NCBI GenBank assembly: GCA_012934845.2
Contig: WNNJ02003718.1
Location: 62,001-126,000, forward strand
Source: Pomphorhynchus laevis
Lineage: Eukaryota; Acanthocephala; Palaeacanthocephala; Echinorhynchida; Pomphorhynchidae
DNA: 64,000 nucleotides
Direction of reading: 5' to 3'
Both the position numbers and the translations under genes were made by a program. Below are positions 24,546 through 61,500 of the stretch, one piece after another. Below the pieces are notes generated by a model. The model did no database searches. It saw only the letters and a list, made by a program, of their open reading frames with translations, and had not been told where the DNA came from. Numbering within the stretch: the stretch's first letter is position 1; each line of letters opens with the position of its first letter.

Positions 24546-24719
24546 AATTATTAAAAAAATACAAAAAATCATAAAACAAGATAATTATAGATTTTAAGAT
24601 AATCAAGATTTTATAGATCTATATAACAAGATCTATAAAACAAGATCTATGTAACAAGTTTCTATATTCCTCTAATTCAAGATCTAAATGGAATACTCTA
24701 AACACCGTACTGTCGCGTT

Positions 24720-26220
24720 CTACCTCTGTTAGCACTTTCGATCCTCAAATTTTCTGTTTATAGATGTTCGTCTGTATTTTTAGATGTTCGTCTGTATTTT
24801 TTTCGTAGTGGCTCTATTACTCCTGTTATAGTTCGACCACTACTCAAGAACCTCTCCCTTGATCCAGTTATCCCTTCCTCATAGAGTTTTATCTCGAACC
24901 TTCTAACTGTATCTAAACTTCTTGAATGTCTTTGTTGAACTGGGTTAACATCTATCTCACTTCATCCAAACTCCATCCTTATTGCAAATTTGCTTTCCAA
25001 TCTCACCATTCTACTGATTTGGTATGCAACAAAGTTTTATCGGACTTGATACTTGCTCGTGATAATAAACTGCAGTATCTTAATTTTTCTCCACCTTCTG
25101 CTTTTGACATAGTTGACAATTTCATCATTCTTTATCGCCTTTACTACAACTATGGCTTTTATTCAGCTACTATATCATGGTTTGTCTCTTATCTCTCGGA
25201 ACGGTTTTTGCTTTTATCCCATTGCTTCTTTCTCTACCCCTTTTTCTCTCCTATGGCGTTCCTCAAGGTTATGTGCTCGGACAAATTCTTTTCTCTATTC
25301 TCCTTGGCGATCTCTTCATCACTACATGTGACCAGAACTTATGTATGATGCAATATGCTGATAATATTATTCTTTACTCTCACCCACCTGCTAATATTAT
25401 CGATAATCTCCCCGACTCTTCTACAAATTGCCATCTCTCCATCTCCATTCATATTTCCTCCCCTCGTTTATCATCTGTCCATCCTCCCTCTGTATTTTTT
25501 AATTCAACCGTTCTTTCTATTGTTGATTATCTCATTTTCTTTAGAATTCCCTTCACAATTGTCGTCCTCCCGATCACTTCGTTCGCGGCCTAACCAGATA
25601 TTGCCATCTCCTACTTCGCCACCACCGCCTATTCAGGAGCTTCCTAAGATCGAATATTCTTCAGTCTTTTTGCTTTCACCTCTATATCCTATCTTCTTCT
25701 TCTCTAATGCCTTGTAAATTCCACGTGCGTATACTTTTTTCGCCTCCTCAGTTTTAATCACATATCATATTGCCTCTTTAAACTCAACTGGCTAGCTATT
25801 AAAAACTGCATTTCATATCCTTTATATCAATTTTCGACTCATTTCCTCAAACTCGCTTTCTTAGCTATATCTTCCTACATTTACTGAATCCCGCCTCACC
25901 TCCATAAATAATCGTTCTTGTGACTTTTGTCTTCTCCATGTTTCGTCATTTTCCCCCAATTGAAGGCCGCCGTTCCCTTTTTATTGTCGCTCATCTTCTC
26001 TTGAATAAACTGCCTTCGGCTATCCGCTTAACCGCTTCTTTTCAGTTTTTCAAGCATCGTCCCCACTCTATTTTTTCCCTTAATAATTGATTCAATTCAC
26101 ACTCTTTTATACTATTCCACACTCTTCCTCACATCAACCTATTGATATTTAACTTTCGTTTTTTAATTTTTTGTTGTTATAACACAGTGAATTTGTAATT
26201 TTATAGACTTGTAAGTAGAT
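24720..26220 (+). mobile_element. CR1/L2-like LINE fragment, second copy
   Basis: In broken frames: GSITPVIVRPLLKNLSLDPV (~24812-24870), FSPPSAFDIVDNFII (~25087), SYGVPQGYVLGQILFSILL (~25250), QYADNIILY (~25350), then decayed thumb sequence and NKLPSAIRL near 26020. It is much more decayed than 4500-8860. The catalytic box reads YADN. Confidence 0.7.
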
Positions 26221-26239
26221 ATATATCCACAACAGCCAT

Positions 26240-26380
26240 ATTATTTATTAGTGAAGAGAATGAAGTAAAATATTTATTTAATCAAATTTTCGATCACTAC
26301 TGCGATCATCATGATCGCAGTAGTGATCGAAAATTTGATTAAATAAATATCTTACTTCATTCTCTTCACTAATAAATAAT
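26240..26380. repeat. 141-bp near-perfect palindrome
   Basis: Position 26310 is the single-base centre. The 70-bp arms match with one internal mismatch (near 26269/26351). The centre reads TGCGATCAT C ATGATCGCA. With no spacer it would extrude as one long hairpin. No coding content and no second copy were found here, so it may be a solo foldback element. Confidence 0.85.
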
Positions 26381-50047
<23,667 letters not shown>

Positions 50048-50719
50048 CAACATGGAAATTGAGGACTTCATCTGCAGATTTAAAAGCATATTATAATGTG
50101 GTTTTAATATATCTTTATTAAATGTACAAAAATGAAGAGCCATGGGAAGAATGCAAAAAAGAAAACGATATTTACATTTTTTCTTGACCTGTCATTTATT
50201 CCTGTTTTAATGACCTGTCGTTTTTCTCTATAGGCATTACTATCTCGGTCTTACAAGTGGTGATTGAAAAAAATCATTTGGCAATTTATAATTAAAATTT
50301 TATAATTTTACTATCCCGTTCCTCATTTATAACGAATGATTCGCCTAATATATTCGAGGAAATGTATCATTTTATCAGTTCATAAAAATACTAATTCTAC
50401 TTGTAGCATTAATATGCTGCCTCAGTTATCTGAGGCAGCATATTGACTACAAACCCTTTATGCAACTTTGTGAATTAGACTTATTAATTAGACTTCGAAG
50501 GCTAATCTTACTTGTATCAAAACACTATATGATAATCTTACCAGCTATTGATTGCGATTTTGCATGGCTCACTGCTTTAAATTGATATCAAAATGGTTAT
50601 GCTAATGTCTTTATCTATCGAGCATGCCCTCAATTGCAAAAGTTCCTTGATGGCTTAAACTTTTAATGGCATAATAGTAAAGTTTAAGGTAGTAATTCAA
50701 CCATTAAAAGTTTAATAAC
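50048..50719. other. CtBP 3' flank
   Basis: Probable 3' untranslated region followed by intergenic DNA. A perfect-looking hairpin ATGCTGCCTCAGTTATC/TGAGGCAGCAT lies at ~50410-50444. No canonical AATAAA signal was recognised. Confidence 0.45.
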
Positions 50720-51040
50720 TTAAACCACTGAGCCTGCTCTCAAACGCAAACGTTCGTTAATTGATTTTACTTGTGGATACCAAAATAGTAATGTCTTATT
50801 ACCAGCATATACATTCGAATATACATCACGAGCATCGTTTTGTAGCACAACTTGAAATACACTTTTGAGTTGAATATTTGAGTTTCCATTAATCCGTTCT
50901 TTACGATCAATCTTAATGACCCCTATAGATTGAAGGCTGATGTCATATCCTTTTTTAGTTGTGATTAATAAATTCGTTAATTTATATTCCCCACTATCAT
51001 ATGTGGACATGTAATTTTGCTTAGAAATGATAAAGACCAT
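50720..51040 (-). CDS. Orphan ORF, 106 codons, unknown
   Basis: An intact minus-strand frame begins MVFIISKQNYMSTYDSGEYK, continues TNLLITTKKGYDISLQSIGV and ends LFWYPQVKSINERLRLR. Composition is protein-like (mixed hydrophobic and charged, not low complexity). I do not recognise the family. It has no neighbour that helps. It may be an exon, a transposon-derived piece or chance. Confidence 0.35.
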   Translation of the reverse strand: MVFIISKQNYMSTYDSGEYKLTNLLITTKKGYDISLQSIGVIKIDRKERINGNSNIQLKSVFQVVLQNDARDVYSNVYAGNKTLLFWYPQVKSINERLRLRAGSVV

Positions 51041-52304
51041 AATCTAATTGATTGATGAAATAAATGTTGATTTTAAACAAAACGATCATCTGCTAACACT
51101 TTGTAATTATCAATTTTTTAATGTATCTATCTCTCGTTCGCAACTATTTCAACTATTTCAGCTAAATTCGCTTCGAATAGCGGAGTATTTCCGAGTTCCG
51201 ATTTAAATTTCAAATCACCTCAAAAATGTTCACATTTTTTTTATCAAGTCGGATTTGATTTTTAATTGTTATTAATAAAATATCATCACTAAATGGTTTT
51301 AATATTCCTTCATATCCAGTTAAAATTAAAAGTGTGTTTAACGTTGCATTCCCCTAAGTTGATTTTCCTATTAATCGCTAAACATTTAATCTTTCAGTAC
51401 TCTAACTCGTTTTAATGTTTTACTAAAATTTACGACGTCGATTTGTGAAATATTCCGAGTTTTAAATTTCAAAATACAGTCTAATTTGGTTCAATAATGT
51501 TTAAATTTATTTTGATTTAGTTAATGTTAACTACCTCGCACTTTAAACCAATGCTTTGAACAAATGATATTCATTTTGATTACTCTGAAAACGAACGATA
51601 TTTGTAATCAACCGATTACATATCAACAATTTACATCAATTTACATTACATCAACCGATTTTAATATCAACGATACTTCGAATTTTTAGATAGATGTCTC
51701 GATTTCGGGAAGTACATAAACGTTGTTTGTATAATATTTAGAAGAAGTTTTCTTATTAAGACTACAAAATCCAATACATTAACTCGATTCATTCACTAAA
51801 AACAATTATTTACTGCCCTTTCTATTTTATACATTTGCTTATTTAGTCATTAGAAATCATTACATTCGTAAAAATAATGTCTTCCACATACGTTTTGCTC
51901 TCAATAGACTAACTTGCTGACTTTATAATATCAGCAAAAAGCCTTTGCTACTAGTCGTCACTGATTTCTTACCCTATTTCCCATATAATGGGATCATTTC
52001 CCCATTATAGAGCCATAGTCTAGCAGCTTGCGAATAAGTTATTCAAGTTATATTACCCCCTAAATGATGAGATAAGGCCACGATTATTAGAAGTATTGAT
52101 ATAATTGAGGTGAAGGTCGAACAATAATGTTAGCGATTGTAATGCTAACGTTAACGCCTCCAACTGTAATGTAACATTTAAAATAAATAAATAAATGATT
52201 CTTTTAAATAGCAAAATAATGTTAAGTACATCAACAGGGACAACAACAAAAATTTAAGTCATCTTATAATTTCTTCTTTCTAGAAGTCTTCACAACTTCT
52301 TCAT
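51041..52304. other. Intergenic, nothing recognised
   Basis: AT-rich, with no supported coding frame or repeat partner. Confidence 0.4.
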
Positions 52305-52620
52305 GGCCTCAGATCCAGTGGGATCTTAGCACCCCAACCGATCCAACACGACGCTTGCCCACTGAACCACCCGGGGTCTTTCACCCCCCCCCCCGAAGAA
52401 TCCAATCGGCGCGGACTATGCTGGGTAAACGAGAGACGAGGAGCTTAAGAAACCTTAGCCTTTGCTCTGGGGAACGTCCTCTTGAAAAGAAGACTAATCC
52501 CGAGATAGCCCAAGTGCCCCAAAGGCGCACATGGGTTTTCCCTTTCAATGACAGATGCTGGGCCCGTTTCAGAGTCCAACTAGCTTTCCCTGGGATACGT
52601 TTAAGTCTATCCAGGTCAGC
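52305..52620 (-). mobile_element. 3' fragment of the zinc-knuckle LINE, second solo copy
   Basis: Minus strand reads LKGKTHVRLWGTWAISGLVF and RSPEQRLRFLKLLVSRLP, closely matching 21430-21765. A run of about twelve C residues near 52385 marks the same position as a C-run near 21469-21525. It is better preserved than the copy at 29948-32840. Confidence 0.7.
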
Positions 52621-53814
52621 TATTTTAAAATTTATGTAACATTTAAAATATAATAATGCTAATTTTAAATTCTTGATTAAGATATAAAAATAAATTGATG
52701 TTTGTTGATCATGCTCATTAGCTCCAAATTGACCATGACGGATTAACATCCACTATTTTAAAAATGTTAATTGTTGTTTCTTAAATTTCCAACATAATTT
52801 ATATCAATTTTTACCGATATAATTTTAAATAGAATTGTTTATACTTTGGAGCAGGATCGATCGAGACATAAATTTGAGTTTGTTGCTATTATCAGTAAAA
52901 CACTGGAATTTGTTCATCAACTTGATGAACAAATTGATTGCAAAATTTAAGAGGAAAGTTTTTTTATTAAATCTAAATGCCAATTATGAGTACAAATAAG
53001 AGTACAACACATTTTTAGAATGGTTGATGATCAGGCTCATAAGTTCCAAATTGAAAAAGACGGATCAACATCTGTTATTTTTTAATATTATTTTATATTT
53101 AACCAGTTAACTTGTTGAATTAATAAATTTATTTATTATTTATTAACAACTTATTTGTTGTAACAATAAAATTACCTCATTTTTTAATTTATTATTATTG
53201 TTGAGCGGGGTCAGCGAACACCTTATTTTTTAATATTTTACTAGCTGCTACTAGCATCATATAGAACAAAAGTACTATTAGTTTTAAAAACAATTTGCAC
53301 GTCATATAAAAATTTCACGACATAAAAATGAATATGCTTTTCTATTGTTTCCTATTGCTCCAAAATTAAATATTTAAAAAATGAATCTGTTAGTTTTATT
53401 AAATTAATATTTACTAATATTTGCAATAACCATTTGTAATAAGTTATTATTTTGTTACTTTACAAGACTGATTTACATGCAATTAACATTAACTTGTCTG
53501 TGATATCAGCATTTTATAAAATGAACACATTATGACTAAAATGATATCGCTTAATATCTTTTAGGTCATAGATGATCAAATCGCTGCCGAGTACGCAGCT
53601 GTGATCTGGATGTATATAGTCACTGTATATAGAAAATATAATTAATCTTAAGTAATCATTTAAATTTTGATTTGTTATCTTTATTATAAAGAATATATAA
53701 TATCGATTAAAAACCACTTTGAAACGGTGATTTTTTTTCAAGGAATTTTCAAAATTGACAATTTCATAAAACGAGTAAATTTTCAATTTCAGTTGAAATA
53801 ATAATTGTAATTAT
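52621..53814. other. Intergenic, nothing recognised
   Basis: AT-rich. A weak duplicated phrase (GCTC.TTAGCTCCAAATTGA and CATAAGTTCCAAATTGAAAA) occurs near 52710 and 53035. The minus ORF 53786-53514 is low-complexity and not called. Confidence 0.4.
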
Positions 53815-54950
53815 ATTTGCAAAAGGTAATACGAAAGTTTTTAATTAAATCAAATTGCCAATAAAGCAGACCAGTCGAGTGATCGTCAGCCAACATTAAA
53901 AAACCAAAACGTGAAACGTAGGTATTGGATCTGTCGCTCATGATGTCCATCAATACTGAGATGTAGCGTACTGCTGTTGATTTATTGATAAAATTAAAGT
54001 ATCGTGCAGAATAAAAATAGTCATCAAAAGTTCAATAATAACAATGATTGCACAAGTATATCAATATAAAATTAGAAAACAAACTATAGATGACTAGTTT
54101 GATAATATTAATTCATTGCAAAAATAGGTAGTTTTTCAAATTGAAGGTATATAATTCCCTTGAAAACGCTGATTTAATTTGAAATCAGAAAGGATTTCAA
54201 TTAAATTTACAAAAAGTAAGAGTATTTCATTTGATCTAATTGCCAATAAAAGCAGACGATTCGAGTGATCGTCAGCCAACATTAAAAATACCGAAGCGTG
54301 AAATGTAGGTATTGGATCAGTAGCTGATGAAGTCCAGCAATACTAGAATGTAGCGTACTGCTCTTGATTTAAAGATAGGGTTAAAGTAGCACTCAGAATG
54401 TAATATCTATAAATTTCAATGGTAGCAATGACAATAAACTTAAAATTAGGAAACAAGCTATAGATGACTAGTTTGAAAATTGCAATTAATCGAAAAATAA
54501 GTAGGTTTATCAAGTGAAGGTAGCACCTTCCCCTACAAACGCAGATTTAATTCAAAATCAGAAATGATTTCAATTAAATTGCAAAAGGTAATACGAAAGT
54601 TTTTAATTAAATCAAATTGCCAATAAAGCAGACGAGTCAAGTGATCGTCAGCCAACATTAGAAAAGACCGAAACGTGAAACGTATATACTGGATAAGTAG
54701 CTGATGATGTTCACCAATCCTTAAATGTAGCGTACTGCTGTTGAATTAAAAATATAGGATTAAAGTAGGTGTTTGATCTGTAGCTGGAGAGGTCAATCGA
54801 TACTGAAATGTAGCGTACTGCTGGTGGCTTATATAGGATTAAAGCAGCATGTAGGATAAAAAGTAATCCTACAGCTTATGATCTGTAGCTTATGATGTCC
54901 ATCAATGTACTGCTGGTGGCTTATAGATAGGATTTAAAATTTTCAGGATA
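53815..54950 (+). repeat. ~380-bp tandem array, three units plus short end units
   Basis: Units align from ~53819, ~54208 and ~54581 (periods ~390 and ~373). All contain AATTGCCAATAAAGCAGAC, GTGATCGTCAGCCAACATTA and ATGTAGCGTACTGCT. After 54770 the array continues as two shorter, ~85-110-bp degenerate units that keep only the GATCTGTAGCT ... GTACTGCTGGTGGCTTATA half. It is non-coding and abuts the Ty3/gypsy remains. Confidence 0.8.
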
Positions 54951-54959
54951 TATCATATA

Positions 54960-56950
54960 TGAAAAAATTTATTTGAACATTGTACCAAAATAAACTCGTG
55001 AAAATCAAAATGTAGAAGTAAATACAGGGGATTTATTCAAAACATCTAGAAATAAAATAAGCGAAGTTTATATCAGGGCGGGTATGTTTCATATATGGGC
55101 ACAATCAAATGTTTTGCTCGAAGGAGAAAATAATTACTCACCAAAACATTTTATTATCAATTGACGATTATCAGTAGTAGATACTTGTTTTTGTTAAATG
55201 TTGGTAATGGTCCCATAAATTCAATGGATAATCCTTCGAACAATTTACTTGACTTTATCAAATTGGTATTTGGTGGACCAAAGTATCTGGGTTTGAGTAG
55301 GCACATGTTTTGCACGTATCAGTTATTCTTTTAACGTCGTTAATTGGGAATAAAAGATTTCGAACTAGGACGAAATGTAAAAGTCGAGTTTGACCCGGAT
55401 GATACAGATTTTCGTGAAAGCTTTTTAAGTTCTCATTCGTCTTTGATATTTGAAACATAAAAACACTTCGATAAATAATATATACAATGTTTTGAATAAA
55501 TTGTAGCAAAACAAACTCGTGACGACCAATAATGTAGAAGTAAATACAGGGGCTTTATTCAAAACATCTAGAAATAATACAAGTGAAGTTTATATCAGTA
55601 CAATCACCTCCTCAACAAAATATTTCGAGTTACATAATCCGATAGGTATCCTGGAAGTCTTGTATTTCTAATCGGGCGACTATTACCTTCTGTAATAAAA
55701 GACTTATCGTGTGAGTTAGTTTCTTCTATAAGCTCAGTTTCTTGGACTTGGGAGATTTCATTACGAACCTACTGTATGCAATCATTGTTATCATTGAAGT
55801 TTAGTGTAGCGGATGATCCTCAGCCGTGTCGTCTAGTGGATATGAAGCTAGATATCTTGTTGATAGTTATGTTTCATGGCCGTTAGACAAACGCACTCGA
55901 ACGTTGTTAAAGTTTGCGTAGAGAAGCTATGTGAATTCAACGGGACATATTAACTGGTACGATTAAATCTTTTAGCTAAGATATGTCCAGATTGCAGCAA
56001 CCATTTTGTAAATGGGTTCCACTTTTCGACTTTCTTTTAATGGTGAATAGTCGTTCATGATGAGTTGTAATTGTTGCCGTGCATAACAGATATCTCGTTG
56101 TGTCGCGTGCTTCAGCTAAGACCGATTGCCAATTTTGTAAGCTTAATCCCTGACTATGTAATCTCAGTTCAATGGTATTCCTTACGATTGCGTTGTATAT
56201 CTCGATTTGTCCATTGCCACGATGATTATGCGGTAAAGAATGAGTAATGAATATACTATTCAGGATCAAAAATTGCCTGAATTGGTCTGAGGTAAACGAT
56301 GATTTCCAATTGTCAGTGTGGATAGAATTTGGACAACCGAAAATTGCAAACAGTTGTTTTAAACATGATATAATCGTTTCACTTAAAGTATTTCGACATG
56401 CAAATCCAAATGGAAAGCGGTTATAGATGTCGGTGATCAGTAGTAGATACTTGTTTTTGTTAAATGTTGGTAATGGTCCTATAAATTCAATGGATAATCG
56501 TTCGAACGGTTTACTTGACGTTATCAAATTGACATTTGGTGGACTAAAGTATCTGGGTTTGAGTAGGCACATGTTTTGCACGTATCAGTTATTCTTTTAA
56601 CGTCGTTAATTGGGAAGGAAAGATTTCGAACTAGGACGAAATGTAAAAGTCGAGTTCGACCCGGATGATACAGATTTTTGTCAAGCTATTAAGTTCTCAT
56701 TTGTCTTTGATATTTGAAACATTAAAACACTGCTAGATGATACACACAATGCTTTAAATAAATTGTAGTGAAACAAACTCGTGACGACCAAAATGTAGAA
56801 GTCAATACAGGGGATTTATTCAAAGCATCTAGAAATAATACAAGCGAAGTTTATATCAGTGCAGACATGTTTTATATATGTGCACAATCAAACGTTTTGC
56901 TCGAAGGAGAAAATAATTACTCAACAAAACGTTATTATCAATGAACATAC
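54960..56950 (-). mobile_element. Ty3/gypsy LTR-retrotransposon fossil
   Basis: The coding strand is minus. An integrase core is recognisable between about 56600 and 55976 (phrases KPFERLSIEFIGPLP, GNGQIEIYNAIVRNT, LLCTATITTHHERLF). A zinc-binding N-terminal integrase piece recurs at about 55515-55258. A terminal-type non-coding segment occurs three times (54999-55170, 55515-55605, 56773-56945), and 55173-55600 and 56437-56860 are direct duplicates. So at least two incomplete copies lie together. The fossil is broken, lacks most of gag-pol, and looks old. Confidence 0.75.
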
Positions 56951-58380
56951 TTTTATATTTATAAATCGATTATATTGTTCATATGAAAGATTATATTATT
57001 CATCATATAAGCTTTCGTACGTACCTGTTTACTTTAAATATTTATAGGCATTTAATTGAACATATTAGTATAGATTACAAAGTGTAAATATTTTTTATTT
57101 TCATACTCTTTATTTATTTTTATTTTCATATTTTTTCATAGATTATTATTTTATAGATTATGCTACAGTCGAACAACATGACTTAGAAATGTTGTGAGTA
57201 AAATATTAATTTGAAGAAAACACATGCAATTAAATCTTGCTTGTTGGGTAAATTATTGAATATAATTGCTACATTTGTTCAATGTGTCTAATTAAATAAT
57301 ATTTCCACATTTTCAAAAACAATAATTTTAGTAGATATTTGCATATAATGATTTGATAACCACATATAATGATAATAATATGATATATTTGTTCCGCCCA
57401 ACAAATAACTCAAAACTACTATCTTTTAATGGTCACTGTATGACCAAAACGTAAAAATTTATATAAAAGAATTTTTCTCGTATGATACTCTAATATGCCT
57501 AAGCATAGGAAATAACTTAATCCTTCCGGTACTCAATAAATAGCCTAATAAATAGCATCATTCTTTCTCCATATGATATTGCTGAACTAATATTCTGCTT
57601 GCAGCTTCGCAAAAACAGAGGTCTTGCAAAGTTAATCCTGATTGATTTTTCTCTGGACGAGAGGCAAGGTTATTTCGGTAAGATTTCGACGACCTGAATA
57701 AGGGTTTGTTATCTACTTGTTCTCTAAAGTGCATTACACAACCACTCTTTCTTTGTAATCAGAAAAGTGCTACAATTGTTTCAAGTATTTTCATGGTGAC
57801 CCACGACTTCGCTTAAATTTGGAATGCTATAATGTTAATTTTGTTCTTGTATAGTTCACTACTCGTTCTTAGTGTGAAACAAGATTTCTAGTTACGTATA
57901 ACTTTATTTACTGTTCTAATTTCATGAGCATTAAATGAGAACATAAATGCCTTTTGTTTGTATATATCAATCACACACATATATATGCTTTTTAGAATGT
58001 AAAATGAGTAATTTTCAATAGAAAATTTTAAACACTGATTAAAGCTAAATAATTCCGCTTTTCACATGTAAAATATAACACATTGATTGAATTGTAAATT
58101 GATTTTGAATTGATTTAATTCACATAATTGCATTTAGAATACATAATAATAGCGAAGTATGGGTAGATAAATTTAAAACATAATGATTAAATTTTACTTT
58201 AAGTTAAAATGTTTTTAATCAGGTAGAATGAAATTGTAGTTGAAAATTTGCGCGCAATTTAAATTTCATGTGTCTTTATTTCGGATGGATTCACATTTGT
58301 GCGAAGATGTACACATCTGTTTATATAATTTTGAACGATACAATATGAAATTTAATAGTCTTGTAGAATTGTGTGGATTC
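56951..58380. other. Intergenic region upstream of Ariadne-1
   Basis: AT-rich with no supported gene. The Ariadne-1 promoter should lie towards the right end. Confidence 0.45.
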
Positions 58381-58575
58381 ATGGACGAATCATCTGATTG
58401 GGGCAGTGCTGACGACAATGATGATGTACAGCTGGATCTGCCTGTTTATATTGAACTCGATCCAATGGATTCAAAGCTACGACATTATCCCGATTTTAAA
58501 TATAAAGTATATAGACCAGATGAATTACTCATTCACATGAACGAAATCGTTGAGGAAGTTTATGACATTCTCGGG
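58381..58575 (+). CDS. ARIH1: Ariadne-1 exon 1
   Basis: 65 codons. Acidic leader then YKVYRPDELLIHMNEIVEEV, equivalent to YEVLTPEQIVQHM of human ARIH1. Donor GGG|GTAGGA, phase 0, followed by a 54-nt intron. Confidence 0.85.
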
Positions 58576-61500
58576 GTAGGATATGTAATTGAATAAAATA
58601 CCAAAACTATATTCGAATATCTATTTCAGCTTAGCAAATCTGTTGTTCGAATGTTGTTGCTGCACTACAAATGGGACAAGGAAAAGCTTATCGAAAGGTA
58701 TTTATCAAAGCAGGAATATATATAGCTTGTCAAATATGAAGAATGGTGTTAGACGTAAAAGAGCGCTGACGGCTTTATTCAGAGTTTGCTATCCCAATTT
58801 GCTATTTTCAAAGTTGCTAATCAAGACAACTCATAAGAGTTTACGTTTTTATGCAAAATCTGTAGTTATCGTTTTATATACGATATCGATTCATTAATAA
58901 ATATTTAGAAATTAGTATGTGAAATAAAAAATTTAATATAAAAAATATTTCATAGATTTTAATTACTCGATATATAATATATTGTGAATATTTAATTTTC
59001 TATAAACGTTAGAAATATCCAATGTTTGTAATTAAAAATAAATAAGTCATCTTAGTAGTAAATGAGATTTACGATTTGTGTACATATTCAATTAAATAAA
59101 TAGACACAAGGAATACGTTTCTATAAATTTAATTCAACATAATTCTACCTAGAGTATATCGTTTTTAATTTACTAATAATAACGCAAGAATCAAATAATT
59201 AGCTGCTATTAATCCATTAATTAATCCACTCTTATTGCACAAAGTCATTTAAATCCTTATGGATATTAATTTAAAGTCGATTAACTTTAAATCGCTAGTT
59301 ATTTACAGCTTATTTTTGGTAAGATTTATTTTTTATTCACAAACTTTTTATTCCAATTAGTGGATTAAACTGTTTAAACTGGCGGATTAAACTATTTAAA
59401 CTGGTGAATTAAACTATTCAAATTAGCGCATTAAACTATTCAAATTTGCGGAGTAAACTATTCGAATTAGTTGATTAAACTCAAACCCCATTTCTGAAAA
59501 TCAACCCAATTCAATCGTCTAGTTTTATCACGTTGACGGGAAAGACCATATTGTTCTGGATTCATTTTTAATCGATATCCAGGATTTGCAGAGTAAGCTC
59601 GGCTTCGATGACATATACTACCAGTAATTGCGCGAGCAGTGCAGTGATCAAGTAAGCGAACAGGGCGCAGTCGTAGACTTTATGCCACAGAAATCCCAAA
59701 CACTGAATTGCGCAACTAGCATTGAACAAACTGTCGGCAAATTCGCGGACTGCTATGCAGTAGAATTAGCGATGCAGCATATTCTGCTATTTATTATTGA
59801 CGGTAGCAACGCCGATGAGAATCTTCCTCTAAAGAGCGCTCTAGTGAAGAACTGCAGTACTGGTGAGGAATATTCTACTAAACACGACGGACGAAAGAAA
59901 CGATCCCAAAATTCGGTAACGTTTGCTGACGACGTTATGTGGCGAGCTGATCATCGTTGCCCGGCTGAAGGTAATCGCGCACGCTCTACTTAGCAGCGAC
60001 GCTGATGATGATTGTTAAACGGATGAAGATTTTACATAATTATGGAATAAACTGTGTTTTTGGAGAAATAATGTAATTTAGGTAACGATAATTAATTTCT
60101 TAAATCTTCAATTTCTATTTTCAAGCGTGTAAGTGTAAATTTTGTTATTTCACAATGTCATTTTATCTTGAAAATGATTTTGTGGCATTTCCTAAAATTT
60201 CCTAATCATTTATTTTTATCAACAAACTATCCAAATCGAATCTCGATTCGAATATTGGAACCGAAGAAGAAATTTTTATATTAAAATAAATTAAGCGAAT
60301 TTTCGTGGACACTTTTTACCTAAGGAGCAATTTGGATTTCGTCAACATCGGTCGACTCTCGATGCATTACAAATTGTGAGACACGAGATCTTAAACTGTT
60401 TTAGTAAGCACATTCCATTGTATGTCAATTTTCATAGATTTCAAGCAGGCTTTTGATTTGATGAATCGTGAACTCTTGCTTAGGAAGCTTAACGAAAAGG
60501 CTTCTATTAACGACCGATTCCTCAACCTTCTGCACTCTGTTCTACAACCTAATCGTCTGAAGATCTTCAATGGTCTGGAATTGTCAGATTCTTTTGTAGC
60601 AAATCAAGGTGTTCTGCAAGGCGACCCTTTGAGCCCGCTGCTGTTTTCTCTATTTATTCTTGATTTACCTGAATATCTTCGCGGTTCGGCTCCCGACATT
60701 AAATGTGTCCTTTATGCAGACGACCTTGTGATATTAACGCAATCTTTGTCATCAGCTCAAGCGTCTTTGGATGCCTTATCCCGTTATTGCGTCATCCATC
60801 AACTAATTGTTAATATTAATAAATCTAAGGTTATAAAGTTCAGAAGAGGAGGCCCCCTTCGTCGTCGGGATCGTCTTTCTTATAGAACCGATGTTCTGGA
60901 GTTCTGTAGTAGTTATTGCTACTTAGGTGTCTTACTAACCTCAAAATGGTCGTTCACTAAACATCTTGATAGTAAATTGGCAAAATTAGTCGTGGCTTCC
61001 ACTTTTGCCAGGAAGTTAGGTTCTTTGTCCTTCGAAGGAGCACTCTCTTATTTTAAGATTATGTTATCGCCGATTGTTCAGTATGCTTTACGGATATTTT
61101 GGCAAGATTTGTATCAGGTCAATTTCGAACAAATCGACAAATATCTTTGGGATTACTTGAAGCGAGTAATAGGAGTGTCAGCGAAGTGTTCTTTATCGCT
61201 TGTTGCTACACTTGCTCAGTTAGAACCTTGTTCGATTTATTTGTGTAACACGATGAATCTTGGGAGGACTTCTGCTTTTTTCTCTAATCTAGCCTCTTTT
61301 TACTCAAAAGTTGCCCTCATAAGTCCGCAAACATATTTAACGCCTGTATACACTCAACAGCAATGGCGTTTTCCCCATTTGTCAAAGAGACCCTTTGTAT
61401 GGAGTGCATCCGTCCGTGAATACCACGACAAATTTTGTTGCATCCGAATACTTCTGCACAAATGGTCCTGTCTGTGTTTTTGCAAGGAATCTTGTAATTC

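Noticed and set aside
58589-58897. Frame following Ariadne-1 exon 2
   Set aside because: The frame differs from that of LSKSVV and has no RING or IBR residues. The conserved continuation is found at 62369 with correct phase.
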